Part shown: positions 1 through 12,524 of the stretch, in pieces
How the letters are laid out: each line of letters starts with the position of its first letter
Numbering within the stretch: position 1 is the stretch's first letter
Assembly: GCA_020205615.1 (NCBI GenBank)
Contig: CM035151.1
Location: 46,243,409 to 46,307,408 of the forward strand
Source of the DNA: Panax quinquefolius
Taxonomy: Eukaryota; Streptophyta; Magnoliopsida; Apiales; Araliaceae
Direction of reading: 5' to 3'
DNA: 64,000 nt
Notes under the pieces: model-generated
What the model was told of the DNA's origin: nothing
Databases searched by the model: none
What the model saw: the letters and a program-made list of their open reading frames with translations, nothing else
Translations under genes and position numbers: made by a program

Positions 1-1501
1 GCATGATAAGTAGTTAACCAATCAATCCCTAGAATTACATCAAATGCAAGTATTTTCAATGAAATAAGATTGGCAGGTAATGTGTGGGTACCAACTTGAA
101 CCAAACAAGACTTATAAACCGTGGATGTAATGAAGGTTTCTCCCAACGGAGTTTTAACAGATAAGTCAAAGTCTAATTTCTCCGGAGTCAAATTTAAACG
201 TTGAGCGCAAGTAGGAGAAATAAAAGAATAGGTAGAATCGGTATCAAATAAGGTATAGACTTCGCTAGAGTTTATGATAAGCTTACCCGTGATGACCTCA
301 TTCCGGTTCCTTGCTTTCTAGGAGGTCACTACAAACGCTCTCCCTTGCACTACCGGCTTTAACTTTTCTGGGATGGCCTTTGGTGCCTCCATCCTGGCTG
401 AACTTGTCTTCGGTGAATGACAAAATTGGGCTAAGTGGCCTTCTCTTCCACAATTATAACATGCTTTGACTCGACATCGCGCGGCTTTGGACCGATGTGT
501 CCTCCCTCCGCATTTGAAGCATATGATAGGTGGTCGTTCTCCTTCCTTAACAACGGGTCTTGGTCTTGATGTCCTCCATCATTGTTGAATCTCCTTTTCT
601 TGAAATGTCCATTTTCTTGTCTTGGCCATGATTACCACCTAAGTGGTTACCATTTCGCATGTTGATTCCTCCACGTTTGTTGTCACCGTTTGATGATGAT
701 ACCACCGGTATATTTTCATTTTTTTACCGCTCTCTTTTAATTGTGTTGACTCGTTATCGCGCTCCAATAAGCGAGCCCTATTTACAACATCCGAATACAA
801 ACACGCTTTATGAGAAATAAGATATTGACGTATCTCCTGGTTTAAACCTCTTAAAAACATTCGCGTCATTCTATCCTCATTATCAACCAAATGGGACGCA
901 AACCGGATAACTTGGCAAACTTGGCCTCGTCTTTGCGATACTGATCCATGTTGTTTTGCTCCACTTGATGAATTCTACTTCTTTCTTGTGACGAATACTT
1001 TCGGAAAGTACTTGTCGTTGAATAATTCTTGGAACTTCTCCCAAGACATCTTGAGTCGTCCAGTCGGGAGTCGCTTTTACAAATTTCCACCAAGAATCGC
1101 CTCTTGGCATGTGCAACATGAAGGTGGCGAAGGGACCTTTTGCTCTCGAGCATCCCAAGACATCAAATATCTTGGTGATCCGCTTTATCCATGCTTCCAC
1201 CTTAAGTGGTTTTGGCTCTCCAATAAACTCCGGTGGTCCCAGCTCCTTGAACTGCTTTTAGCGGTGGCCCGTTCGAGAGTTTCCGAAGTGTTTTCACCTA
1301 CATTTTGGACGAGGCCGCTCTCGCTTTGATGTTGCATGAATTGCATAAAGCCTCCAACAATCCATCATTCATCATTTGGTCCGTGTTGTTGTTTGCATGA
1401 GGATTGTCGCCTTCCTGATGCACATTATCCTGATTATTGATATGTGAAGACTCAACGGTCTCTTGTGCTCCATTGCTATTTTCAACATTCTCGGATGTCA
1501 T
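1..1501 (-). pseudogene. Element A gag-protease, broken
   Basis: Starts at the minus-strand ATG at 1501-1499 (MTSENVENSNG), followed by an Asn/Gln-rich N-terminus. The Retrotrans_gag domain follows at about 1200-640 (for example WWKFVKATPDW, EVEFIKW, RMTRMFLRGL), then two CCHC-type zinc knuckles at about 530-420. The second is CYNCGREGHLAQFC; the first is degraded (CFKCGGRTH). The aspartic protease follows, with the active site reading FDTDSTYSFIS at 225-253 instead of DTGS. It then continues to the family motif ILGIDWL, which is only partly inside the window. The reading frame changes at least twice between 1300 and 600. Copy E (21370-22959) is a close relative with the same domain order. 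Gag would form the capsid and the protease would cut the polyprotein, but neither is functional here. Confidence 0.85.
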
Positions 1502-1675
1502 TTTCAGATACTGCCACAAAACAAGGGTTAGTTGACATATAACATATTACCTCTAAACTCTGACCAACCAATTTAAATATAAAATAAATTTAAGTAGGTC
1601 ATACTAGCGAAGGAATTCTCCGTCTCTCCCCTCCTAGTTCTAGTCTCACATCTTAGCCAGGGATCATATCCCTAA

Positions 1676-1687
1676 GCTTTGATACCA
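1676..1687 (-). promoter_or_regulatory. Primer-binding site of element A (initiator tRNA-Met type)
   Basis: On the minus strand TGGTATCAAAGC starts two bases after the LTR end. It matches the usual TGGTATCAGAGC complement of the initiator tRNA-Met 3' end with one G-to-A difference. It fixes element A as minus-strand and the LTR at 1690-4206 as the 5' LTR. Confidence 0.85.
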
Positions 1688-1689
1688 AC

Positions 1690-4206
1690 TGTGACGCCCC
1701 CAAAATTAGGTATACATCACCCATCTTGAGTCGCCAGATACATGGTACATAATTCAAATACAACTTAATAATACAACTATCGTGTACAATACGACAAAAC
1801 ATAAACTGTGAGTTTGAATACAAATATTGCCTACTAGAGAGTATACAAACTCAAAAGGAGTCCTCATTATAATTATTATCACACTATTTCACAGAATAGT
1901 GAGGACTACTAATGCACCATCTAGGACCATCACTCCATTCCCCGACTAAATCCAAATATATTCTCATTTCACAAGAGAAACGGTGAAAGAAAGGGTGAGC
2001 TCAACTAGCCCAAAGAAGAAATATTATGACTAAGATAATGCGAAATAAATTATCATTAGCCTTAAACAATGTTAAAAGCGATACAATATAACAAACATCA
2101 AGTTTAATCTGCAATGAACAAGCAATCCATTAAAAGAGTCAAGTAGAGAATAAAATCTACTATCTTTTATGATTTAAAAGGTTTTTCATCACTTTTATCA
2201 TTTGGGACTCGACTTAAAAAAATTCACATCATCGAATCACCCCTCGCACTTTACTGCCAAGGATATTCTTTAGTATCACGACCACAATTATCCATGCACT
2301 ACGGGCCAAGAATATTTGTGTATTCATTAATGGTCATGATCATGCCAACAATTGTCCATCAATGCACTACGGGCCAATGAGGACTTTTACCACATCATTT
2401 GTAACATTACTATTCATGATTACACCGAATAATCCTCAGTCATAATCATACCAAGTCCATCTATGCACTACTGAGCCACGAGATGACTTTCAAAAATATA
2501 AATATGAGGATGATGACAATGATATAAGAATTCAATAAAACAAGTTCAAGTATTAATTTGTCCAAGAACCAATAACGTCCAAATTGTCAACATGATCTTC
2601 GCTTTGTAGAGTAAAATTCAAGAATGCTCGTAAGAATATTTCCATGAAAAGATCTGGGATGAAGCGCAATTATCAAGGATATTCCACTAATTTCATAGAG
2701 TATAGAAGTCAAAACTTTAACCAACCGAGTATAATAAAGAATGGAATAACAAAAGAAATCACCATGCTTATGCGGTTTATATGAGGCAGTTATTCCAACG
2801 AGAATACTAAATAACGGAACCGGTCGGTAAATTGCAGACCGATAGGATGTTCAAAATGAATAATAAAGAATGGAATAACAACGAAATCACCATGCATGCG
2901 GTACTTGCCATGACATGGTTATTACAACGAATATACTAATAAGGATGGAATCAGTCCGGCAGTAAAACGCGTGAGACGAGATATTCCAATGAATAATAAT
3001 AAAGATTTTAACCAGTGTCCGCGTAAAACGCATGATGTGATTATATTCCAATGTAATAATAAAGACAGAATCGGTCGTAAAAAAACGCATGCATGTGATA
3101 TTCCAACATAATAGTAAAGAGGGAATAATAGAAGAATGTCACCAAGTATAGGGTAGCTCACAGATCTGAGTTATTCAACGAGAATAATAAAGAATGGAAT
3201 AACATAAGTTCTCTTCATGAATACAAAAGAATAACACCCCTTACGAGTACAACAAATAATATTCCTTACCTTAAGAAGAAGAGTACTGGATATATAAGTA
3301 GTGAAGTAGCAGGATACTTTCTTCTTTCTCTCTATAGTTTATCTCTACAGAGTTTCAAAGGAAATTAAATGAAAATAATGATGGAATGAGCTTCTATTTA
3401 TAGAAAAATGGTACGTATAATAACTAACTCATGAATCTATCCAGTTTGATTTACTTTAATCTGACGGTCCATATTTAAAGTAAAATCTTTTAAATAAAAT
3501 ATAATATATTCTATTTATAATCTAATAAAATGAATAACTTTATAAAAGATTTTACTATCGCAAACACTATGCAGTACTTATCAAAACACAATGATATAAT
3601 AAAATATAATATATTCTAATTATTGTCTAATAAAATAGATAACTTTATAAAAGTATTCTATTTTATATAAAAAGATTTTACTATCTGAAAACACTATCTG
3701 ATACACTACGCTAAAGACTATGCATAATAGAATATAATATATTCTATTTATAGAATAACTTTATAAAAGTATTTTGTTTTATATAAAAAGATTTTTTGTA
3801 TTATTACATTAATAATACCAACAAAACTGAGTGACTTATCACGTAAGAATCAATAATTAATACCGTGTGCTACTATGCAACCACGCGTATTACTGTACTT
3901 TTAACACCGGATGTTTCAACAGTTAACGGTAAAACTTCCGTCGTTATTTTCATAAAGTATTTTTGTCATTTTCTCAATCCAACAATAATTATGCTGTGGG
4001 GTCTTCCAATGATTGTGCCGTTGTACGAATATTCCCTGTTAAAACGAATATTACCCGACCAATCGAATATTATATAACAACTTGCATACTTTGCAAAATT
4101 TATAAATATTACCCATAACTATAACATTATATCAATTTACTCCATAATATTCAAAAATGATATTTGTAGAAAATTCATCTTTATTTATAAAAGTTGGGGT
4201 CTTACA
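1690..4206 (-). repeat. Element A 5' LTR, 2517 bp (A/E/L subtype)
   Basis: Minus-strand LTR from TGTAAGACCCC (4206) to GGGGGCGTCACA (1690). A TATA box (TATAAATAG on the minus strand) lies at 3394-3402. That gives roughly 0.8 kb of U3 and 1.7 kb of R-U5. U3 holds a tandem AT-rich array with ACTATGCA cores (about 3470-3830). R-U5 holds an array of about 70-bp units, each containing TTATTCCA...TGGAATAA (about 2730-3230). A second array of about 75-bp units carries GCCCGTAGTGCAT (about 2270-2480). The motif AAGGGTGAGCTCAACTAGCCC lies at 1991-2011. There are no credible ORFs. Confidence 0.88.
3394..3402 (-). promoter_or_regulatory. TATA box of element A LTR
   Basis: CTATTTATA on the plus strand reads TATAAATAG on the minus strand. 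The same box in the same sequence context (before AGCTCATTC) occurs in the related LTRs at 24833-24841, 30448-30456, 47091-47099 and 51911-51919. It is therefore the conserved core promoter of this family. Confidence 0.7.
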
Positions 4207-5474
4207 TACTCCATTAACTCAGCTGACTTGAAAAGATACAAAGTTTGGTTGGAGCGAGGAATGTGAGAAGAGTTTTCAAGAACTCAAGGGAAGACTCATT
4301 TTAGCACATGTTCTGACAATACCATCTGGCTCAGAGGGATTTGTCATCTACAGTGATGCTTCGGGAAAAGGGCTAGGATGTGTTCTCATGCAACATGGGA
4401 AAGTCATAGCATATGCCTCTCAGCAACTCAAAGAATATGAGAGGAATTATCCTACTCATGATCTAGAGTTGGCAACTGTTGTCTTCGCGCTCAAGATTTG
4501 GAGGCATTACCTATACTGAGAGAAGGTGGAGATCTATACGGATCATAAAAGCCTCAAATATTTTTTCACCCAAAAGGAACTCAACATGTGGCAACGACGT
4601 TGGCTTGAACTGTTGAAAGATTATGATCACACCATTCAATACCATCCTGGTAAAGCGAACGTAGTAGCTGACGCATTGAGTAGAAGATCATATGCGGGTA
4701 CGAGTGCAATATTGTCAACATAAAGGCCCATTTTGTATGACTTACAAAGGATTGAGATAGAGTTAAAGACTCCAGGGACTCGTGTGATGATGGTGAATAT
4801 ACGAGTAGAACCGACTTTAATCGATAAAGTTAAAGCTGCTCAAGCTACAGACCTGGAGCTGATACGTATGAGGAAGAAAGTGCAAGAAGGTGTTATTCCA
4901 GAAGCAAGAATCGATGAAGAAGGAATACTTCGAGTCAACTCTAGACTTTGTGTTCCAAACGACCCTGATTTAAAGTATAAAATCATGATGGAGGCGCACA
5001 ACACACCGTTTGTAATCCATCCTGGGAGTACCAAAATGTATCATGATCTTCGACATACATTATGGTGGAGCAATATGAAGAGAGAGATAGCGGAGTTTAT
5101 CTCAAGGTGTTTAACTTGTCAAAGAGTCAAGGCGGAGCATCAAGTACCAAAAGGTCCATTGCAACCACTTGAAATTCTAGAATGGAAGTGGGAGCACATT
5201 ACCATGGATTTCGTTACTGGTCTTCCCAAGGTTTCTCAAGGCATAGATGCAATTTGGGTCATTGTTGATAGATTGACCAAGTCTGCTCACTTCTTACCTA
5301 TACGAGAAACTTATACACTTGAACGTCTTGCTCGTATGTACATAAATGAGATTGTAAGATTGCATGGTATGCCAGTGTCCATAGTTTCTGATCGAGACCC
5401 AAGATTCACTTCACAATTTTGGGTTAGTTTGCAGAAAGCTATGGGCACGGATTTATGATTCAGCTCGGCATATC
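4207..5474 (+). pseudogene. Element B pol: RT end, RNase H, integrase N-terminal half
   Basis: One continuous frame from 4208 to 5474 with in-frame stops at 4229, 4517, 4721 and 5456. It begins in the RT connection region (PLTQLT...[14 protein letters not shown]). RNase H follows ([49 protein letters not shown]), so the catalytic acidic residues are retained. Then comes the integrase: an HHCC zinc region (H...H...CLTC), the core aspartates at ITMDFVTGLP and VSDRDPRF, and the start of the YHPQTDGQ block. That block is cut at 5474 by the Athila element and resumes at 28463. The four stops and the two insertions make it non-functional. Its 5' LTR, gag, protease and most of RT lie beyond element A, off the left edge. 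Confidence 0.92.
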
Positions 5475-7147
5475 TGATAAGTAGGATTTACACCTACTTA
5501 TGGAGTACAAATTCATGTGAACTATACCCATCTCAAGTAAATTTTAGTCTATTTTAGCTGCATTTCATGATAATTTGCATTTCGCATACTTAAAACTCCT
5601 TTTGGTGAATAAGTGCAGGAATTGGCCTAATTTGGTGGTGATATCGGGCACGAGGCTAATGGAAGCGTGAGGCAAGGCAAAAGATAGGATGTGCATAGGA
5701 TTAAGTAAAGCATGGATGGATAAGCATGGATACACATAGGATATGTTAGTAGCAGTAGCAACATTGCAGAACCAAGCTAAGGAGCAGGATCAGAAGACAA
5801 GAATCGCAAAGTCGCAAGTAGCGTAAAGATATTGAGGCGCGCGTGCATGAAGTTCCCGTACCAAACCAGGAGAACCTACTGCAAGTTGCGAGGCCGCGAG
5901 AAGGACAAGCCCAGGGAGCGCGCGCCCGTGCGCGAGATCGGCTAAACAGAAAAACTTACTACAAGTCTCGCGGCCGCGAGAATATCAAGCTGGAAGAGCG
6001 CGCGACCACGCGCGAGGCCTGAAGCTGCTGACTTATTTTATTTTATTTCCAATTTTTAAAGGTTGTAATTGATTTAAAACGATTCCTGACTGGTGTCAGG
6101 GGTATCACTTGACATTTTATTAAGTTTTTCACGTATCTTTAGATCGTAATTAGGGTTTACTCTCTGGGGGAGATTCCAATGTAGAAGGAGGCCACAGCTC
6201 TACTTTTCTACTCCTTAGGATTTTCTACCAGAGTGGATTATTAATATTAGTTTTGCTGGATTCTTATGAGGATCTGAATATTGATTTATATTTAGCAATT
6301 GGGTTTGATAGTTTTATCTTTCATCTTTCAATTGTCGTTTATTGACCATGTTTAGATTTGATCCCATAATGGCTTTTGGTTTAGTCAAGAACTAAACTCC
6401 ATTATGGGATTCTAATGGATTTTAATATGTAGTTTGATTGCATGCTTAAATGCTGGTTTGTTTTGCATATCATATGGGATGTCTGTCATGATTGTTTTGC
6501 ATGTATGAATTCTTGATCACCATTCGTTTCAGTATTTGTATGGAATTGACAATGAACATGCAAATATGGACTGTAATCATGATAGTATACGTATATAGGG
6601 CTGTGTTATATGGCTTATGTATTTCGTGAACCAAATAGACATATACTATTTCACTATATAAGTTAGAATAAGGGCTTGAACTTAAAATCAATATAGTTGC
6701 AATTTCACATAGACATATAGTGATTTTGGTTATATTGATGATTACATAGAGTCAATCATCTGTGAATGTTGTGTAAGTTGGTCTTAGTGCATTGAAAAAT
6801 GGTTAATACTCTTTTAGTGCTCTTGGCTACTTTCTTGTGATATGTGAACAAGTCATGCATGATAGTGGTGATTAAGTGAAGTATTAAATGAAGTTAGGAT
6901 CCCATTAGTTCCAAGATCATTTATTCTATCGTTATTATTGTTTCAGTTGTTATTTGCAATTTGAGAACAAACCAAGTTTTGTCATTAGTTTGAGCATATA
7001 AATATAGTGAATTAATTAATGAATAGTAGTTTAAGTCAAACAACTTTCTCTGTGGGATCGATACTTTACTTGCTCTATATTACTTGTTGACGCATGTATG
7101 CTTGCATGAGTTAGAGCTCTTTTGTTAAGACTAAAAAAGAGGCAACA
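5475..7147 (+). repeat. Element C 5' LTR
   Basis: 1673 bp, TG...CA. A GC-rich stretch at about 5838-6022 carries near-palindromic CGCGCGCCCGTGCGCGAG-like and CTCGCGGCCGCGAG-like segments. The remainder is AT-rich without ORFs. No clear primer-binding site can be recognised after 7147; the 7148-7200 segment starts AAATAAACGGGAGAGG, unlike the usual Athila tRNA-Asp match. Confidence 0.93.
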
Positions 7148-7221
7148 AAATAAACGGGAGAGGTTGGAAAGCGGGTGTACGTAGAAATTTACAAGAACAG
7201 TTGGAAAACACGACAGCTAAC

Positions 7222-8540
7222 ATGGCAGCCGAGGCACAAGGAGAAGATCAAAGAGAGGAGCATAGGGCTCTGAAGGAGTATTCCATACCCAATATTAATG
7301 GACTACAGTCTAGCATAGTCAGACCAGCGATAGCAGCAAATACATTCGAGATAAAAACTAGCACTATTCAAATGGTGCAGAATACAGTTCAGTTTGGGGG
7401 TGCTGCTACAGATGATCCGAATGAACACCTGATAAGTTTCATCAAAATTTGTGATACATTCAGATACAACGGTGTGACGGAGGATGCTATTAGACTAAGG
7501 TTGTTCCCATTTTCATTGAGGGATAAAGCGAAAAGTTGGCTTCATTCTCTGCCAGCAGGATCTATAACTACATGGGAGGATTTAGCACATTAATTCTTAG
7601 CTAAGTTCTTCCCAATGGCTAAGACTGCTAAGATGAGGACATCTATCTCTCAGTTTGAACAACAACAGGGCGAGTCATTATATGAAGCATGGGAGAGATA
7701 CAAAGAAATGCTGAGAAAGTGCCCACATCACGGTATGCCAGATTGGATGGTAATCAACACGTTTTATAATGGATTAGGATGGCAGTCGAGACCGATTGTA
7801 GATGCAGTTGCAGGAGGGGCATTATGGGCAAAGAACTACGAGGAAGCCTATGACCTTATCGAGACAATGGCATCCAACGATTTTCAGAATCCTACATCTC
7901 GGATGCCACAACCCAAAGTTGCAGGTGTGTTGGAGGTTGATGCTATTACTCAGTTGTCAGCACAGATGGCGGCTATGGCAAAGAAGATAGATACGTTGGC
8001 AGAAGGAAAAGTAAAGATGGTTGCCTTCGTATGTGAGATTTGTGCGGGGTCACACTCGACGGATCAATGTGCTATCAGCTCTAAATCAGTGCAGTATGTG
8101 AGCAACTATAGAAAAGACCAAGGGTAATTTCAGAACACATACCACCCCAACAACAGAAATCATCCAAGCTTTAGTTAGTCGAATAATCAAGGGAATCAGC
8201 AGACTCAGTTTCAACCAAATAATCAATTTCAGGCACAACCAGCGCAACCGTAGTTTAATCCTAGACCACCCTTTCCACTGAGATTTCCTCAACAACAATA
8301 GCAACATCACACTCCAGCTGCACCTCAACAAGAAAAAAAATTAGAAGTGGAGGAGATGATGATGAAATACATGGCTAACACAGAAGTTATGATCAAGAGC
8401 CAAGCAGTGGCTATAAAGAATCTGGAAACTCAAATGGGGCGATATGCGAACATGCTTACTAACAGGGCCCGGGTTCATTGCCAAGTAATCTGAGAGACAA
8501 ATCCAAGAAGAAAGGGAAGGAACAAAGGTCAGCGATCACA
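7222..8540 (+). pseudogene. Athila gag, broken
   Basis: First ATG at 7222 (MAAEAQGEDQREE). Conserved Athila gag follows: SIVRPAIAANTFEIK, MVQNTVQFGG, DDPNEHLISFIKICDTF, IRLRLFPFSLRDKAKSWLHSLP, FLAKFFP, and a Gln/Asn-rich tail. A remnant CX2C...H...C zinc-binding stretch lies at about 8035-8075 (CEICAGSHSTDQC). In-frame stops lie at 7591 (TAA), 8125 (TAA), 8176 (TAG), 8251 (TAG) and 8299 (TAG). All fit Gln or Trp codons changed by transitions. Frameshifts occur near 8465 and 8580. Gag forms the particle core. Confidence 0.9.
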
Positions 8541-8559
8541 TTGAGATCTCGGGAAAGAG

Positions 8560-9309
8560 TTGTCGATTCTTTGCAAGTCGCCGGCGCAAATGAAATGCAC
8601 TAAGGTAGAGGAGCCAGCTACTGAGAAAGAAAATTTGGAGAAATCTGAGGGTCAGCAGGAAGAGAAAGACAGAGCAAGTCCAGAGGAGACGTTTAAGAGT
8701 CCAGTACCACCAATTCACATTCAAGTTCCGTATCCGCAGAGATTAAATAAAAAAGGGAAGACAAACAGTTCAGCAAATTCTTGGAGGTATTCAAAAATTG
8801 CAGATCAACATACCATTCGCTGAGGCATTGGAACAAATGCCAAGCTACGCAAAATTTATGAAAGGTATACTATCAAAGAAGAGGAGATTGGATGAGTTTG
8901 AAATGGTAGCCTTGACAGAGGAATGTAGTGCAGTGCTTCAGCAGAAATTACCTCCAAAGCTAAAGGATCCGGACAGCTTCACAATTCCATGCACCATTGG
9001 AAATATGAACTTCAGTAAGTGTTTATGTGATCTTGTGGCAAGCATAAATTTGATGCCCTTGTCAGTATTTAACCAGTTGGGATTACCGGATTCAAAACCG
9101 ACAAACATATCATTACAGCTAGCTGATAGATCGATCACGTATCCACGAGGAATTGTTAAGGATGTGTTGGTTAAGGTAGATAAGTTTATTTTTCCAGCTG
9201 ACTTCATCATCCTAGACTACGAGGAGGACAAAAGTATACCAATAATATTGGGAAGACCATTCATGGCCACAGGAAAAACTTTGATAAATGTGCGAAGGGG
9301 GAACTCACT
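8560..9309 (+). pseudogene. Athila protease region, broken
   Basis: The gag-protease linker (VPPIHIQVPYPQRL) runs into LQINIPFAEALEQMPSYAKFMK after two single-base frame changes, near 8758 and in the A-run at about 8790. The active site reads CDLVASINLMPLSVF at 9026-9070, where Athila proteases normally have DLGAS. The flap-side motif IILGRPFMATG (about 9241-9273) is intact. A further 1-bp shift near 9297 separates it from RT. The aspartate remains but the glycine is replaced by valine, so activity is doubtful. Confidence 0.85.
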
Positions 9310-10785
9310 ATGCGTGTTCATGATCAAGAGGTAACCTTTAATGTCTTCAAAGCTATAAAGTTTCCAGCAGATGAAGAGGAATGTTTCTTGGTTGAGTTGG
9401 TGGAGCAGGTCATAAATGATGAAGTACAAAGTCGGGTGGCTGACAAACCTTTGAGGAGTGTAATTGCTGAAAATTCTGATTTGGAGGACGAGGAACTTGA
9501 TGAACTTGTGCAATATCTGGATACCACTCCACAAGTCAGGAAATTCAGGATACCTGTTGAGTCGTTGACAAAAGCAAGAGAAACCTCCGTAAAATTAAAA
9601 CCATCTCTGGAGACACCTCCAGAACTTGAATTAAAACCACTTCCAGATCATCTCAGGTACGCATTTTTAAATACAGATTCGAAGCTACCTGTGATTATTT
9701 CTTCTGCATTAACATCCTTTCAGGAAGAAAAACTGCTACGAGTGCTTCGAGAGTTCAAATCGGCGATTGGATGGACCATAGCGGATATCAAAGGGATCAG
9801 CCCTTCATTTTGTATGCATAAAATCCTGATGGAAGATGAAAATAAACCATCGATTGAGCAACAAAGGAGACTTAATCCGATAATGAAAGAAGTGGTTAAG
9901 AAAGAGGTGCTAAAATGGTTGGATGCGGGAATAATCTATCCAATCTCAGATAGCTCATGGATGAGCCCAGTGCAGTGTGTACCAAAAAAGGGTGGCATGA
10001 TAGTAGTGACTAATGAGAACAACGAGTTAATTCCAACACGAACAGTGACAGGGTGGAGAGTTTGCATGGACTACCGCAGGCTTAATAAAGCTACAAGGAA
10101 AGATCATTTTCCACTACCATTCATTGATCAGATGTTGGACAGATTAGCAGGTCACGAGTACTATTGTCTCTTCGGATTTTATTAGGGCTATAATCAAATA
10201 ATGATAGCTCCAGAAGACTAAGAAAAGACAACTTTCACATGTCCATACGGCACATTTGCCTTCAGAAGGATGTCTTTTGGGTTGTGCAATGCTCCAGCCA
10301 CTTTTCAGAGATGCATGATGGCTATATTTTTAGATATGGTAGAGCAGAATGTGGAAGTATTTATGGATGACTTCTCAATTTTCGGAGACTCGTTTGATCT
10401 ATGCCTCGAGAATTTGGTGATGGTTTTGAAGCGATGTGTTGAAACAAATCTGGTCCTAAACTGGGAAAAATGCCACTTTATGGTACTGGAAGGAATCATA
10501 CTTGGACACAAAGTATCGAAGAAGGGACTCGAGGTAGATAGGGCAAAGTTGGAAACTACAGAGAAATTGCCACCACCTACTTCGGTAAAGGGTGTTCGCA
10601 GCTTTCTGGGCCATGCAGGTTTCTACTGCAGATTTATCAAAGACTTCTTCAAGATAACTAAACCATTATGCAGTTTATTGGAGAAGGATGCGCATTTCAT
10701 CTTTGATGAGGCTTGCGTGTCGGCATTTGAGCATCTGAAAGGGAAATTAACATCAGCACCAATTATTACTGCACCAGATTAGGAA
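9310..10785 (+). pseudogene. Athila reverse transcriptase, three stops
   Basis: One frame from the ATG at 9310 through RT. The linker is acidic (EDEELDELVQYL). The RT fingers and palm carry WLDAGIIYPISDSSWMSPVQCVPKKGG, RVCMDYRRLNKATRKDHFPLPFIDQML, TCPYGTFAFRRMSFGLCNAPATFQRCM and the catalytic FMDDFSIFG (about 10360-10386). Connection motifs GHKVSKKGLEVDRAK and VRSFLGHAGFYCRFIKDF follow. Stops are at 10183 (TAG), 10219 (TAA, expected Gln) and 10780 (TAG, expected Trp). The catalytic aspartates remain. Confidence 0.93.
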
Positions 10786-11297
10786 TTGCCATTCGAGTTG
10801 ATGTGTGATGCCAGTGATTACGCCGTAGGGGTTGCTTTGGGACAGAGGAAAGAGAAGATGTTTCATGTGATTTACTATGCCAGCAAGACCCTTACAGACG
10901 CACAGTTGAACTACACTACCACGGAGAAAGAATTATTAGCAGTAGTGTACGCCTTTGATAAATTTCGAGCATATTTGATCGGCACAAAGGTGATAGTGTA
11001 TACAGATCATGCTGCTATTCGACATTTAGTGGCAAAAAAGGATGCAAATCCTCGGTTGATCAGATGGATTTTATTACTGCAGGAATTTGATTTGAAAATC
11101 AAGGACAGGAAGGGCACTGAAAACCAAGTGGCGGACCACTTATCTCGACTTGAGAATCAGGAAAGGGAAACAGATGACAAGGTTTTAATCAATGAATCTT
11201 TTCCAGATGAACAGTTGTTTGTGGTGAAAGGGGAAGTGCCATGGTTTGCAGATTATGCGAACTATTTGGTAAGTAAGATGCTACCTTCCGATTTGTG
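10786..11297 (+). pseudogene. Athila RNase H
   Basis: Same frame as RT. It has the catalytic acidic positions in order: [37 protein letters not shown], and [11 protein letters not shown]. The domain itself is free of stops; the frame shifts near 11298 where the integrase begins. The enzyme would degrade the RNA strand during cDNA synthesis. Confidence 0.9.
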
Positions 11298-12524
11298 GGT
11301 TATCAAAAGAAGAAATTTCTGCATGATGTCAAATGGTATATATGGGATGAGCCTTATTTGTTCAAACAATGTTCTGATCAAGTTATACGAAGGTGTGTTC
11401 CATATAGCGAAACCGAGGGGATTCTGCAGGATTGTCACTCTACTGTGTATGGTGGACACTATGGTGGTGAAAGAACAGCGGTGAGAATACTACAAGTAGG
11501 ATTCTACTGGCCGACAATTGTCAAGGATGCGTACAATTTTGTCTAGCGGTGTGATAGATGTCAGCGAGTGGGGAACACATCTAAAAGGAATGAAATGCCA
11601 TTGAATACAATCTTAGAAGTCAAAATTTTTGATGTATGGGGAATTGATTTTATGGGGCCTTTCATTTCTTCTTGCGGAAATCTCTACATTCAGCTTGTTG
11701 TAGACTATGTTTTGAAATGGGTAGAAGTGGCATCTCTTCCGACAAATGATGCCAAGGTTGTCCTCAGATTTTTACATAGAAGTATCTTCACGAGGTTTGG
11801 GACTCCAAGGGCTATCATCAGTGACGAAGGCAGTCACTTTTACAACAAGTAGTTTACAGCTTTGTTGACTAAATATGGGGTGAATCATCGCATTGCTACA
11901 GCATATCACCCACAAACGAATGGCCAAGCTTAAGTGTCAAATCGAGAAATCAAGAGAATCTTGGAGAAAGTTGTGAATCCCACAAGGAAGGATTGGTCAT
12001 TGAAGTTAGATGATGCAGTATGGGCTTATAGGACAGCATATAAAACGCCATTAGGTATGTCCCCTTTTCAGCTCGTATATGGAAAAGCCTGCTACCTTCC
12101 CATGGAGCTAGAGCATAAAGCATATTGGGCCATTCGAAAGCTAAATTTTGATTTGACAGTTGTTGGGGAGAAACGCCTATACCAACTCAATGAGTTGGAT
12201 GAATTTAGACTGCAGGCATACGAGAATTCAAAGTTTTATAAGGAGAAAGTGAAGAAATGGCATGATCGAAAAATCATTTAGAGAGCATTTGAACCAGGAC
12301 AAAGGGTTATGCTTTATAACTCCAGACTTAAACTTTTTCCTGGAAAGCTGAAATCGAGGTGGTCAGGACCATTCATAGTGAAAACTATTTTTTCGCATGG
12401 TGCAATCGAAATATTCGATACATCGCCCGACAAGCCTTTTAAGGTGATTGGACAGCGCTTAAAACATTACTTTGGTGGTGAGGTAAACAGACAGAAAGTC
12501 GCCTCAAGTCTTTCTTCAACATGA
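11298..12524 (+). pseudogene. Athila integrase, four internal stops
   Basis: One frame from about 11298 to the TGA at 12522. The HHCC zinc region (H...[13 protein letters not shown]...CDRC) lies at 11440-11560. Catalytic positions are at [19 protein letters not shown] and [11 protein letters not shown]. The C-terminal part includes [19 protein letters not shown] and YNSRLKLFPGKLKSRWSGPF. Stops are at 11544 (TAG), 11850 (TAG, expected Gln), 11931 (TAA) and 12279 (TAG). There is no chromodomain, as expected for Athila. Confidence 0.92.

Larger units (their letters stand above)
1..4206 (-). mobile_element. Element A: Ty3/gypsy chromovirus (Tekay/Del-like), 5' part
   Basis: Seen: a minus-strand element whose 5' LTR is 1690-4206, followed on the minus strand by a primer-binding site (1676-1687), a gag start near 1501 and an aspartic protease reaching the left window edge. 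RT, integrase and 3' LTR must lie off the window. The LTR has TG...CA ends on the minus strand (TGTAAGACCCC to GGGGGCGTCACA). It interrupts a plus-strand chromovirus (element B) whose frame begins immediately at 4208. The target duplication cannot be checked because the other end of A is outside; it should be 4207-4211 (TACTC). Tekay-type assignment rests on gag, protease and the related copies E and B, the latter with a chromodomain. Confidence 0.88.

Noticed and set aside
988..1329. 113-aa plus-strand ORF
   Set aside because: Antisense shadow of the element A gag, which shows real gag motifs on the minus strand; the ORF at 22356-22767 is the same over element E.
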